Assembly: GCA_016845305.1 (NCBI GenBank)
Contig: JAERSW010000012.1
Location: 62,001-126,000, forward strand
DNA length: 64,000 nt
Origin: Acidimicrobiales bacterium
GTDB taxonomy: Bacteria > Actinomycetota > Acidimicrobiia > Acidimicrobiales > MedAcidi-G1
Reading direction: 5' to 3'
In this document: piece by piece, positions 1 to 11,800 of the stretch
Layout of the letters: every line of letters begins with the position of its first letter
Position numbering within the stretch: the stretch's first letter is position 1
The notes under the pieces: generated by a model
The model's input: the letters and a program-made list of their open reading frames with translations, nothing else
What the model was told of the DNA's origin: nothing
The model's database searches: none
Translations under genes and position numbers: made by a program

Positions 1-1470
1 GATCCGGACCCCCGCCGGAATCGCATCCTCGGGCGCTTCGTCGTCGGGAACCGTGGCCACCACCTCGACCTGGACGGCGCTGGCGTCCGGCCGCACGACC
101 GACACCATGGCGGCCGCCGGAGCCTCGACGACCACGCCGTCGCCGATCCCGCCGTCCCCCGACCCGTCCGACGGCGGTTCGGCCTCGGTCGCGGTGGGAA
201 CGACGGGCATGACCTCGGCGTCGACCACGAGGTCGCCGACGTCGGGGGGCAGGAGCACCGTCACGCCCTGGCCGGGTCCGTCGCGGTGGACCTGGACCAT
301 CGCTCCCTCGATGCCGACGTCGATCCCGCCGGCCGCCACCTCGACCACGTCACCGTCGGCATCGGCGACGGCCAGGCGGATGGCACTCCCGCGGACCGGC
401 AGCATGGTCACCCGGATGGGCGCCGAACCCCGCACCACCTCACCGCCGCAGCTGTCGCAGGTGAGCGCACCCTCACGCGACGACATGGGCGTCAGGTCGA
501 TGGTGCCGGCCCCCCCGGACCACTCCTCGGCCTCCACGTCCGCGCTGGTCGCCGCGTGGGCGTAGCGCCACTGGTCGGCGTCCTCGTCGATCTCCAGGAT
601 CCGCAGCTTCCCGACGACGTTGCCGTCGTAGACGTGGACCTCGTGGATGCCGTCGTCCCGGAGGGTGACGGCCACGGGCAGGAGGGCGTGGCCCGACGTC
701 CCCGAGTAGATGCCGAGGGTCGACGTGGCACCCGACGGCAGGTCGGCCACCAGGCGTCGGAGCAGGGCAGCCGGCCCGAGGTCGCGGGAGGCGGCGGTGG
801 CCGAGATGGTGGCCTCGCTGAACTGGGTGGCCCACCAGTGGTGGATGACCCCGATGAGCTGGGGTGCGGTGGGTGGGAGTTGGGCGGTGATGGTGGCGTC
901 GGCCCGGAACAACGTGCGGTCGGCCAGGCCGGCGTGGAACCGGGCCCCGAGGACGGCCATGCCCTCGCAGCGGCCACCCTGGACGAGGGCGTCCAACTCG
1001 GCCAGTCGCTGGGCGGCGCCGCCGTTCAGCACGCACTGCTCGCCGTCGTACTCGGCGCACACCTGCTCGGCGCCGTAGAGGCTGACCAGCTCGTCGGCGC
1101 CGAAGCCGTCACCCTCGTACACGCTGCCCGCCCAGTTGGGGAAGGCGAAGCCGTCCAGCAGCCGGAAGCCCGAATCGGCGCACAGCATCCCGGCGCCGAG
1201 GTCGTCCGGTGCGGGCTCCGCGCAGGGCCCGAGGTCGGCCGGCACCTCGACAGGAGCCTCGACGGGCGCCACCGTCGTGGTGGGCCGGGCGGCGCCCGGC
1301 TGGTCCGTCGTTGACGGGGGCGACGCCCCCTCGACGCTCGCGGTCGACGGGGCGACCTCCCCGACGGTCGTCGAGGTCGCACCCTCCCCACCACCCCCGC
1401 AGGCCGAGGCGACGAGCGCCGCGACCAGCAGCGACACGAGGGCCGGGCTCAGGCGGTGGACGGCGGACAC
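1..1470 (-). CDS. Putative secreted lipoprotein, 3' end cut by window edge
   Basis: This open frame runs from a GTG at 1470 to the window edge (490 codons without a stop), so the C-terminus is missing. The N-terminus is a lipoprotein signal peptide: a hydrophobic stretch ending in V-A-S-A-C, with the lipidated Cys at about residue 24. A Gly/Ser/Thr/Pro-rich spacer follows. The rest is an extracellular-type sequence with scattered Cys (a C-D-S-C-G-G-E motif near residue 343) and an acidic, low-complexity end near the edge. I recognise no family. It is the last visible gene of the minus-strand cluster of exported proteins and starts 34 bases after the hydrolase lipoprotein stop. A TACCCT hexamer 8 bases upstream suggests it also has its own, nearly leaderless promoter. 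Confidence 0.7.
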   Translation of the reverse strand, partial: MSAVHRLSPALVSLLVAALVASACGGGGEGATSTTVGEVAPSTASVEGASPPSTTDQPGAARPTTTVAPVEAPVEVPADLGPCAEPAPDDLGAGMLCADSGFRLLDGFAFPNWAGSVYEGDGFGADELVSLYGAEQVCAEYDGEQCVLNGGAAQRLAELDALVQGGRCEGMAVLGARFHAGLADRTLFRADATITAQLPPTAPQLIGVIHHWWATQFSEATISATAASRDLGPAALLRRLVADLPSGATSTLGIYSGTSGHALLPVAVTLRDDGIHEVHVYDGNVVGKLRILEIDEDADQWRYAHAATSADVEAEEWSGGAGTIDLTPMSSREGALTCDSCGGEVVRGSAPIRVTMLPVRGSAIRLAVADADGDVVEVAAGGIDVGIEGAMVQVHRDGPGQGVTVLLPPDVGDLVVDAEVMPVVPTATEAEPPSDGSGDGGIGDGVVVEAPAAAMVSVVRPDASAVQVEVVATVPDDEAPEDAIPAGVRI

Positions 1471-1478
1471 GACGGAAA

Positions 1479-1484
1479 AGGGTA
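1479..1484 (-). promoter_or_regulatory. Candidate -10 element of the terminal lipoprotein gene
   Basis: The minus strand reads TACCCT, followed by 8 bases and then the GTG at 1470. There is no Shine-Dalgarno sequence in between, so a near-leaderless transcript is likely. No convincing -35 was seen. Confidence 0.35.
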
Positions 1485-1504
1485 GCCAGACGCCCGGACG
1501 GGCC

Positions 1505-2833
1505 TCAGCGATCGGACCGAGCCTCGAACGCACGGACGAACAGGTCGACGGCCGCCGCGGTGGCGCCGGGGTCCGAGCCGACCGACGTGTGGCGGCCGCC
1601 GTCGACCACGTGGATCGTCCAGCCCGCATCTGCAGCGAGGCGTTCGACGAGGTCGATCGGGCTGGCCGGATCGCCGACGGCACCGACCACCAGGCCGGGC
1701 ACCCGGTCGCCGGGCGGCTCGGCGAACCAGTCCACCGACAAGAGCGGGCGGGTCGAACCGCCCAGCGACGGGCACAGCGCCTCGACCGCGGTACCGATCC
1801 CGGACGACCGGTCGTCGGGCCGGAGGTCGAGGACGCGTCCGGCCTCGGCCACGGTCAGGTCGCTGCACCGCACGGCGACCTGGGCCTCCATGCCGCCGTC
1901 GTCGTGGCCACCCTTCTGGCGACCGAGGCGTTGGTTGGCCAGGACGAGCACGGCGTCTCGGTCCCGGTGGTCGACGGCGGCGCGCAACGCAGGCCACCGG
2001 GCCGGGTCGTAGAGCGACACCTCGACGGCGGCATCCAGGATCGCCGGCTCGACCCATGCCGAGGCCCCACCGTCGGTCGAGGACGGTGCACGGTCGCCGA
2101 GCGCCTCGACGTAGCGCTCGTGCATGGTGCGGAACCGGGCGGCCATCTGCTCGGCCCACGGCATGCCGGGATGCGCGGGTGCGTCGGCGACGACGGCGAC
2201 CACCCGCCCCGGATGACGATCGGCGTAGGCGGCCGCCACGGTCCCCCCGTACGACCACCCGAGCAGGCCGATCCGGTCCTCGCCGAGGGCACGCCGCAGG
2301 AGCTCGACGTCGTCGACGGTGGCCAGCGTCGAGAAGTCGCCGGCTTGGTCCACGCCACCGTCGGGCCCGTCGCACCGGGTCAGGCCCTCGAGCAGGCGGG
2401 CCACGTCGGACAGGCAGTCGAACGGTGCGGTCCCGGCGGCCGGACCCCACGAGGCCTGCGTGCCCCGCGAGTCGAGGCCGACCACGTCGAACCGGTCGGC
2501 GGCCTCGCCGAGCAGGACCTCGGCGTGCTCCACGGCCGGTCGGGCCGTGGCGCCGGGCCCGCCCACGTGCAGCACCAGCACCCCGAGCCGGTCGACGGTC
2601 GCCGCTCGCCGCCGGACCACGAGGTCGAAGCTCGGACCGTCGGGGTCGGCGTGGTCGACGGGCACCGGCAGCAGGGCGCACTCGACCGGGCCGCACGCCT
2701 CCCAGGCCAACGGTGCCACCTCGACCGCCGGTTCGTCCGACCCACAGGACGTGGCCAACGACGCCGCCGCGAGCAGGCCGAGGAGGCCCCCACCGAGTAC
2801 GCCCCGCCGGACCATCGACGGCCTGCGCATCAC
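1505..2833 (-). CDS. Alpha/beta-hydrolase lipoprotein (tripeptidyl-aminopeptidase-like)
   Basis: This is a predicted membrane-anchored serine hydrolase outside the cytoplasmic membrane. The signal peptide ends in L-A-T-S-C, with the lipid Cys at about residue 30. The oxyanion-side motif GGPG is at residues 91-94, the nucleophile elbow G-W-S-Y-G-G places Ser at about 194, a G-D-P-A-S-P acid-loop motif lies near residue 385, and G-G-R-H-T-S carries the likely catalytic His near 414. This order matches the alpha/beta hydrolases with a TAP-like C-terminal domain that are common in actinobacteria; substrates are often peptides or esters. The GTG at 2833 is followed immediately by an ATG at 2830, and either may be used. 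It begins 13 bases after the stop of the giant gene, which implies co-transcription. The real substrate is unknown. Confidence 0.85.
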   Translation of the reverse strand: MMRRPSMVRRGVLGGGLLGLLAAASLATSCGSDEPAVEVAPLAWEACGPVECALLPVPVDHADPDGPSFDLVVRRRAATVDRLGVLVLHVGGPGATARPAVEHAEVLLGEAADRFDVVGLDSRGTQASWGPAAGTAPFDCLSDVARLLEGLTRCDGPDGGVDQAGDFSTLATVDDVELLRRALGEDRIGLLGWSYGGTVAAAYADRHPGRVVAVVADAPAHPGMPWAEQMAARFRTMHERYVEALGDRAPSSTDGGASAWVEPAILDAAVEVSLYDPARWPALRAAVDHRDRDAVLVLANQRLGRQKGGHDDGGMEAQVAVRCSDLTVAEAGRVLDLRPDDRSSGIGTAVEALCPSLGGSTRPLLSVDWFAEPPGDRVPGLVVGAVGDPASPIDLVERLAADAGWTIHVVDGGRHTSVGSDPGATAAAVDLFVRAFEARSDR

Positions 2834-2846
2834 CGACGCCTGCGGC

Positions 2847-5800
2847 CTACAACCGGATGTCGATGGAGATCGGGATGTCGGCGACCCGGAAGGTGGCCCG
2901 CAGGCGCGTCGGGTTGAAGGTGGCCGAGGCCGAGATCCCGAGGTCGATCCGGATGGAGCACCAGCCGGCGGCCACGTCGCCGGCGCCGCTGAGCGTCACG
3001 TTCGGGCTCGCACTCTGGATGGTCAGGCTGGCATCGAAGCGGATGTCCCACCAGGCGTCGCAGAAGGGCGCCCAGGTCGAACCGCGGATGATGTGGCGAC
3101 CACCGCCGGCCGGCGTCCGCGCCGTGATCCGGAAGCCGCTGCCGTCCACGAACCCGTCGAGGCCGAAGCTCAGGCCCAGCAGCGACGCCGACGCGGCGAA
3201 GTCGACCCGGGTGGAGCCCAGCTGGCAGAACGTCGTCACCCCGATGGTCCGCTCGGTGCACGCCGCGGTGCTGATCCGGGAATAGGCCGTCCGGTCCCGC
3301 AGGTTGCCGATCTCCAGCCAGCCGGAGGCGTCGACCACCAGCGTGTCGAGGCTGCCGGACAGGCGTCCGTACCACCACGATCCGCTGATGGCGATGGTGC
3401 CGTTGGCGGTGATCCTCGCCACGTTCTCCGGACCGGCCGTCAACGCCACGGTGGCCATGAGACCGGCCCGACCGGGCACGTTCGACAGCGAGAAGTTGGC
3501 GTTGGCCGTCGCCCCGGGCACCGACAGGCCCGCCGCGCCGGTCAGGTCGTAGCGGAAGCCCTGGCCGCGGTCGTAGAAGTCGCCGGTGAACTGCACGGTG
3601 GCCAGCGACAGCACCTGGCCGCTGAACGACACCCCCATCGACCACGTGTCGTCGCTGTTGATGGTGACCGAGCCGGAGATGCTGGCCGAGGCCAACGGGT
3701 CGATGGCCACCGAGCCGCTGGCCGACAGGGCGAAGTTGCCCGTCGAGTCGAACGAGCCGCTCACCGTCATCGAACCCTGGAGCGGCCCGAGGTCGAGCGC
3801 GCCAGTCACGTGCAGCTTGCCGAACACGACCTGCGGGAGGGCGCCGGCGTACTGGGTGCCGGTCGACACCGAGCCGATCGGGTCCTGCACCATCACGATG
3901 CGGCGCAGGTCGGGAGTGCCGAAGCCCCGCGACAGGGTGAGCAGGAGCTCCCGCTCCGTGCCGATGAAGGGCTGGAGGTCGAGGCGGACGGTGCCCGAGT
4001 CCAGCTCGGTGACGGTCGCCCAGTCCGGGTTGGCCTGGAAGCCTCCGGTGTCGAGCGCGCCCCACACCGTCCAGGTGGCGTCCGACTCCCCGACGGCGCG
4101 GGGCGTGGCCAGGGTGAACACCGGTGCCGGGGTGAACTTGTCGATCCGGGGTCGGCTGCAGGCCAGGCCACCGACCAGCACCACGCCGGCGTGGTCGAGC
4201 GTCTCGCAGGTGACGCCACCGACGGTGGCCGCCGTCAACGCCGTCCGCTGGACGACGGGCACCTGCGGGAGATCGGTCACGGTGCCGTCGGCCGCGGTGG
4301 CCCGCACGTGGAAGCGGGCCGCACGGTCGCCGTGGCCGGTGTACGGCGTGAGGGCCAGGGTGATGTCGTTGCCGGAGATGGTCGGCACCAGCCAGGCCGA
4401 GGTGCTGACGACGCTGATCGTCTGGCCGCTGAACGACGTCGGCGGCCGGAGGGTCACCGTGGCGGTGGTGGCGGCCCGGTCGACGACGAGGCCACCGCAG
4501 TCGGCGCCGCCCAGCTGGTAGTGGGCCACGAAGGCGAAGCGGTCGTCGACGCCCGGGGCACCGCAGGCCACGCCGTCGGCGGCGGCCCGCACCCGGCCGG
4601 CCCAGTCGGGCACGCTCTCCGGCGGCGGGGGCGGAGGCGCACAGGTCCGGGCCTCGCGGCTCTGGTACCCCTGCATGATGAACCGGATCCCGGCCAGGGT
4701 CGGCGTGTCGACCTGGTCCAGGTCCCACCAACGACGCAGCTCGAAGGTGCGCACGGCCGGACCGCAGTCGGCGTTGGTGGGCAGGTTGATCCGGACCTCG
4801 CGCTCGGCGATCCGCAGGTCGCGGGTGGGGAAGTGGACGTCGCTCCACGTGTTGGGCCGGGGATCCAGGGTCACCGCGGGGGCGATGCCGACAACGATGC
4901 CGCGGCGGAGTGCGTCGGGCACGGCCACCACCGAGCACGGCGTCCCGTTCAGGGTGAAGCCGAGGTCGGTCGGGTCCAGGCAGGTCAGCGTGGTCGGGAT
5001 GGCCTCGGTGGAGCCGACGTCCATCCACGACGGTGCCGTGGCCAGCACGGCCACCGGGCTGATCGTGGTGGTGGTCGGCGCCACCGTGGTGGTCGTCGTC
5101 GTGGTCGTGGGTGGTCCGAGGGCCACGGCCTGACGGTGTTCGGCCGCCAGCGGTCCCGACCCGTCGGGGTCGACCCACAGGCCGAACTCCAGCGGACCGG
5201 TCAGCGACCGGACGACGTCGATGACGACGGTGCGGTCGGCCCGGACGCCACCGCGGATCGAGGTGTCGTGCGAGCGGATGGACAGCACGGCGTCGGCGGC
5301 CAGGCCCGTGGCGAACGCCGGGTCGAGCGACATCTCGAAGCGACCCGTCGCCCGGGCGGGCACGGCGACCTCGACGCACTGGTTGCCGTTCAGGCGCAGG
5401 TTTCGGGTGCCCTCGCCGGTGTCCCCGCAGGTGGCGACGATGGGCGGCGGTGACGGACCGAGGACGATGCTCCCGTAGTCCTCCCAGGCGCCCTCCCCGA
5501 GGAGGTCGACCTGGAGCAGCAGGGCCTTGGTGTCGGTGAGGGCACGGGTGACGTCGACGCGCACCCGGCCGCCCGACCCGAGGACGGCGACCACGCTGTC
5601 GTCGAGCGACCGCACCCGCCACGTCGGGGCGATGCCCCGGCCGGCGGCCTCGGCCGTCACGCCGGCGAGGAAGCGTTGCGACACGACGAGGTCGAACGTC
5701 CCCGTCCCACCGGTCGGCGTCTCGATGGCCTGACAGGCGGCGCCGACGAGGAGGAACTGGTCGCCACCGGGCACCGCGCAACGCACGGCCAACGGCGGGT

Positions 5801-8800
5801 TCACCGCCCGCGGTTCGACGACGATCGCCCCCACCGGAACCCAGGCCGTCTCCGGGCCACCCATCTCCATGGTGAGGGTGACCGGCACCGTGAGGGCGCG
5901 CACCACGTTGACGGTGACCGTCCCGTCCGACGCCAGGCCGACGGCGACGTCCTCGTCGGCGCCGGACACGACCCGGACGAACCGACCGCTGGTGGTGGCC
6001 GAGGCCAGTACCTGTCGGTGTGCGTTCAGCGGGAAGGTCCCGATCCGACCGGCCGGCACCCGGACCCGGCCGCAGACCGTCTCGCCCAGCAGGAACGACC
6101 GGTCCTCCTCGGGGTGCTCGCCCGGCTGGTCGCAGTCCACCGACAACGTCGCCCCGACCGCCGCCAGGGTGGTGGTCGCGCCCTGGGCCCGCGCCCGGGC
6201 CTGGGCCGCCTCCTCCTCCTGGCTCCCGGGCTCCGGGGCTTCCCGCTGGGCCTCGGTTCCCTCATCGGCCTGGAAGGGGAGGATCAGCGAGGCGCCGGCC
6301 GCCGTGGTGGTCGTCGAGCTGGCGCCGGGAATGGTCGAGAAGACGGCGTCGAGGGTGGCCTCGACCTCGTCGGACCGGGGCTGGATGGGCGTGAAGGTCG
6401 GGCAGGTGGGCAGCGTCGGCGTGGCCGTGCTGAGCGTGGAGCGGCCGATCTCGATGAGGCCCGAGGCGCTGACCGGACCCACGTCCAGGTTGGCGGTGGC
6501 CCGGAAGTGGAAGTCGCCGGCCTGGGCCAGAACCTCGACGCCGTCCCGGTTGGCGACGTGGATGTCGCCCGGGTTGCAGAACACGATTCGACCGGCCATG
6601 TCGCCGTTGAACACGTCGCCCAGATCGAGGCGTCCCGTCACCTGGAGCTGGTACTGGTCGAGCGATCCCTGGACGGTGGCCAGCTGGTGGTCGCCGACGG
6701 CCGCCAAGCCGGAGAACGCCATGGTCGGGAAGCCGCCGCGCAGGTAGGTGAAGTCGAAGTTGCCCTGCAGGTCGATGGCGCCCAGCTCCCAGGCGCCGGC
6801 CAGGCTCGCCGAGGCCTCGTGCAGGCCGTCCCGGTCGACGTCGAGGCGGATCCGGGCGTCGATCTCCGCGCCGAGGATCGTCGCGTCGCCCTCGATGTCG
6901 AGGAACACCCGCAACGACAACGGTTCCACCAGCGCCCGGATCGACGCCGTCCGGATGTCGATCAGGCCCGGGATGATGGGCAGGTTCGTGATGCTCGCGT
7001 CGAGCACGAACCGGGGCCCGTTGGGTCCGTTGGCCTCGACGACGAGGCGCGCCTGGATCTCGGCCGGTCCAGACGGCATGTGGATGGTCAGGTTCCCGGT
7101 GAAGTAGATGTGGCTGTCCAGTGGCCTCGTGGCACTGATGAGGACGTCCAGGTACGTGCGTTGGAACACCAGCGGCCCGAGGGTGAACGCCCCGATGTCC
7201 AATCGGGCGCGGAGCTCCACCGCCAACAGGTCGATGTCGAGCAGCACGATGATCTGATTGCCGAGCAGCGTTCCGGCGAACCCGATGGTGATCCCCGGGT
7301 CGATGGTCAGCGTGTCGATCTGGCACCCGTAGGGCGCGATCGTCAGCTCGGCGTAGTTGCCGATGAGCGCGCTGGAGAAGAGGTCGACCGCCTTGGGGAG
7401 GTCCGCCGGCGTCTCGTGCTGTTCGGGTTGTCGCCCGATCTGGACGGACAGACAGGTCCCGCTGACGCCGAACCGGAACGCGCCGGAGATGTTGACGCCC
7501 TCGTCCATCCCGATCAGGTTCCGGATCGCCGTCGGCAACTGGATCGAGATGGCGATGCCGAATTCCGGTGTGGGGATCGGCGTCGAGGTGAAATTGATGG
7601 CGATCTCGCCGGCCACGTGGTTGATGACGAAGCCGGGGATGCCGAAGGCGTCGTTCCACGGGACCGAATTGCCGTTCTCGTCCAGGCCGAGGCTCATGGC
7701 CACCGTCAGGCTGCCGGTGGTGTCGAAGCCGACCGAGAGCCGCATGGGCACGTCGTCGACCTGGTTCGGGATGGCGAAGCGGGCCTGCCCGTAGGCGCCG
7801 ATGGTCAGATCCGCCCAGTTCCGCACGCTGATCTGGACGCCGAGGGACTGGATGCGCAGGCCGAACCCGTTGACGTTGAACAGCCAGGCGTCGTCGGGAA
7901 GGCGGATGCCGAGCCGCAGCGTGAAGTTGCCGGTGATGAGGCCGCGCAGGGAGATGACGAACGGCTCGAGGCGGACGTCGCCGATGACCTCGGTGAGCCC
8001 GGCCGGCATGGCCATGGCCCCGGCCAGCGTCGGGTCGAGACGGTTGACCCGGATGGTGTCGCCGCTGCCGGGCATGGTGACGGTCGTGTCGTAGGTCGAG
8101 AACGCCACCAGCAGGTCGGACATGACGGGTCCGCCGCTGAACAGCTGCCAGTTGACGGCACCGGCCGTGAGCAGCAGGCCCTGGTTGCTGAGCTGGACGT
8201 TGGCCCGGATCTCGACGCCGAGGACGCTGACCCGCCCCTCGAGGCCGACGGCGATGGTCGACGTGGTGGTGTCGTAGCTCAGGGCAAAGGCGGCACCCAG
8301 CAGGTCGAAGCCGCTGGCGATGTTGACGGCGCCCATGGCCACCGAGATCGACCAGACGCCGTTGGCGTAGCCGCCGGCCAGGCGGAACTGCGGCAGGGAC
8401 GTCCCGCCGATGGTGATGTCGAGGTTGCCGCCGATGGAGAAGTTCGGACGGCACGAGGTCGTGCTCGTCGACGACGCTCCGCTCGCGGGTGGCTGCGTCG
8501 TGGTGGTGGTCGTGGTGGTCGTGGTGGTCGTCGACACGACGGCGTCCAGCGCGGCGCTGACGGCCAGGGTGCCGGTGGTGGGTGGCGGTCCGCAGGCGAT
8601 GCCGAGCTCCACGTAGGCCTGGCTGATCCGGATGCCGGTCACCGGCGTCCAGTCCGACGTCATGGCCATCCGCAGGTTGGCGCTCGTCGTGCCGTTGGCC
8701 CGGGCGATGGTGCCGGTGATCTGGCCGGCGGGCAGGACCAACCCGGGGATCGGGGTCCACGTGGCCGTGCTGTCGGTGTCGGACAGGGCGGCCGACACCG

Positions 8801-11800
8801 TGACCGTCCAGTCGCTGCTGTTGGCGAACGCCACCCGGGCCCCGAAGTTCACCGTGGTGCCCAGCAGGTCGACCCGCAGCCCGGCGTCGAGGTCGACGCG
8901 GAGGTCGCCCGTCGGCGTACCGGCCTGGTCGAGGTTCGTGAGCCGCAACGACAGCTGCGTCAGGGTGAGCTGCGAGATGATCGAGATCTCGCCGGGGACC
9001 CCGAGGGTGAGGTCCCAACCCCAGGCGGCGGTGCTCGACGCCCGGCTGAGGGTGCCCGACGCCGCGAACGTGGAGCTGCCGAGCGTGGTGCCGGTAAGGG
9101 TGACGGCACCGGTGGTGAGGTTGATGCCGCCGCCGATGGCGATCTCGGTGGGCAGGCTGATCCGACCCCCGGTGAGGCTGCGGACCCGGTTGACGGCGTC
9201 GGGCAGGTCGACCACGGCGGCCATGCGGACCTCGCCGGCCGACAGCGTGCCCGCCACGACGGGCAGGGTGCGCAGCACGTCGTCGTCGGGCACCCAGGTG
9301 ATGTCGGAGCCCCGCAGGACCACGATCATCTCGCCGACCCGGAGGCTCGGTCCGGCCGTGCCGAACGGCGACAGGCCGCTGAGGCCGGCGGTGAGGATGG
9401 CCTCGTCGTTGGTGAACTCGATGCCGGCCGTGACCGTGGTGTCGAAGATGTTGAGGTTGCCGCCGGCGCTGACCGAGAAGGAGCCCGAGGCGATCTCGAT
9501 CTGCAGTTCGGCGTCGGTGATGCTCACGCCGCCGCCGAAGTCCAGGGTCCGGAGCACGGCACGGAACGAAGCCGTCCCGGCGACGGTGTCGATGCGACCG
9601 CTGAGGCTGCCGCCGGCCGAGACGGTGCCGATGTTGAGCGAGGCCCGCGTCGAGAACGTGACGACCAGGCCGCAGGTGCGCGGCGAGGCACCACCGTCGG
9701 ACTGGGCCACCTCGGACTGGGCCACCTCGGACTGGGCGAACTCGTGGGGCGCCGGCGGGTCGGCGCCGGCGGTCTGGCGGGCGTCGTAGGCGACGGGCAG
9801 GCCCTGGCCGGCGGCCACGCCGCCACCGGAGCCGACGGCCGGCATCACGACCTCGTCGAGGGCCGCCGCGCTGCCCCCCACGGTGGTGGTCGGCGCCTGG
9901 GTGGTGGTGGTCGCCGCTCCGCCCGAGCACTCCCAGGCCACGCCGAGGCTGGGCGCGGCCAGGGTGAGGGCGCCTCCGGCGAAGGTCAGGGCATCGGCGG
10001 TCAGCGACACGCTGCCGGTGAAGCCGTCGGCGTCGCGGGTCACGGTGCCGGCCAGCGTCAGGTTGGTGAGGTCGAGGCCGGTGATCGGGCTGATCGACGG
10101 CAGGGTGCCGGCCACGGTCAACGACTGGACGGTCGGCGTGTAGCTCAGGCTGACGGTCCCGCGGATGTCGACCGGGAACATCTCGAGGTCGATCTGCCCG
10201 TTGGCGGTCAGCGTGTCGACTGCACCGTCGCTGAACGTGACGCTGCCGTCCACGGTCAACCAGATGTCGGGGACGAACTCGAGGTCGTCGAGGTCGACGG
10301 CCACCGTCACCGAGCCGTCGCCGAAGGTTCCCGACGCGGCGAACAGCGGGCTCTTGTCGGGATCGTCGGTGGTCCCGGTGCCGGAGATCCCGAGGCCCAC
10401 CAGCGTGCTGTTGGCGAACGACACCGAACCGGAGACCGACCAGTCGTCGAGGCCCAGCATGTCCAGGACCCGCTGGCGGACGTCGCCCACGAACGTGGCG
10501 TCGGCACCGCCCAACTCGGTGTCGGACACGAACGGCAGGAACATGCTCAGGTCGTCGACGTCCGGGCTGGTGATGGGCATCCAGTCGGGCAGGACGAGCA
10601 CGGCCCGGTGCACCGTCACGCCGAACCGGTCGATGCTCATGACCACCTGGTCGAGCGACAGCCCGGCGAACTGGAAGGTCTTGTTGGCCACCCAGATGGT
10701 CGAGCCGTTGGTGCACGACGGGATGGCGGCCACGAGGTCGCCGGAGACGTCGAGGCCGACGAGGGCGTCCTCCAGGGTGCCGACGAGCGTGGGCGACAGG
10801 CTGTTGCACAGGGCGGTGAGCGGCGCCCGGTCGGTTACGACGACGGGCACCGAGAAGCCCTTGACGGCGCCGTTCGGCCCCGTGGCCTTGATGCCGAGCT
10901 TGTAGCGCCCGGGCGTGGCCGGCGCCTCGATCGTGGCCGCCTCGGGTCCGGTCCCGGTGAGGATCAGGTCGCTGCTGGCCGACCAGGCCACCGTCGAACC
11001 GGCGCTGCCCCGCGACGAGAAGGTGATGCGGGAGCCGGGGGCCATGACGATCGGCTTGCCGGGGTGCACGCCGTCGATCACCACGTCGGGGAGCAGGGCG
11101 GCCCCGGGCAGGTTCCCGTCGGGGGCGACGGTGACCGTGGCCGTGGACGACGCCGACACGTTCCCACCGGCAGTGGGATAGGTGGCGGTGACCTTGATCC
11201 GGACGACGCCGGTCACCGACGGCGCCGTCACCGAGAACTCGGCCGAGGTGTTGGCGGCCACCGCCGCGGTGAACGCCGCGTTGCCGGTCAGCAGCGGCGA
11301 GCCGCCGGCGACCGTCCAGGCCCAGGTCACGGCGCCGTCGCCGGCGGCCGAGGCCAGGAACTCGATGGGCGACCCGTGGGTGACGCGGATCGCGGACGGC
11401 CCCGTGGTCGAGACGCGCACCGACGGCGCGGCCTGGGCCCGCACCCACTTGCGCATGGCCGGCGCGCCGCCGAGGCCGTGGGTCTGGCGTCGGGGCGAGA
11501 GCCCGTCGGAGGTCGACACGGCGGGAACGTCGGTGGGGGCGGCGGGCACCGTGGTCACGGTCGTGGTGGTGGCCACCGTGGCCACGTCGACGGTCAGGAC
11601 CGGAGCCAGCAGGTTGGTGCCGTCGGTGAAGACGACCTCGACCTGGAACTGGTGGCTACCGACCGTCGAACGGGTCGCCGTGTACGAGGTGTCGGTGGCG
11701 CCGAGGGTGGTCAGCGGCATCCAGACGCCGTCGGGTCCGGCGGCGCCGACCACGAACGAGGACGGGGTCCGGGCGTCGTTGACCGTCCAGTTGAGGGTGA

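Noticed and set aside
6262-11448. Second minus-strand frame of about 1700 codons inside the giant gene
   Set aside because: It is a shifted reading of the same DNA, with Arg/Pro/His-rich composition and no recognisable structure.
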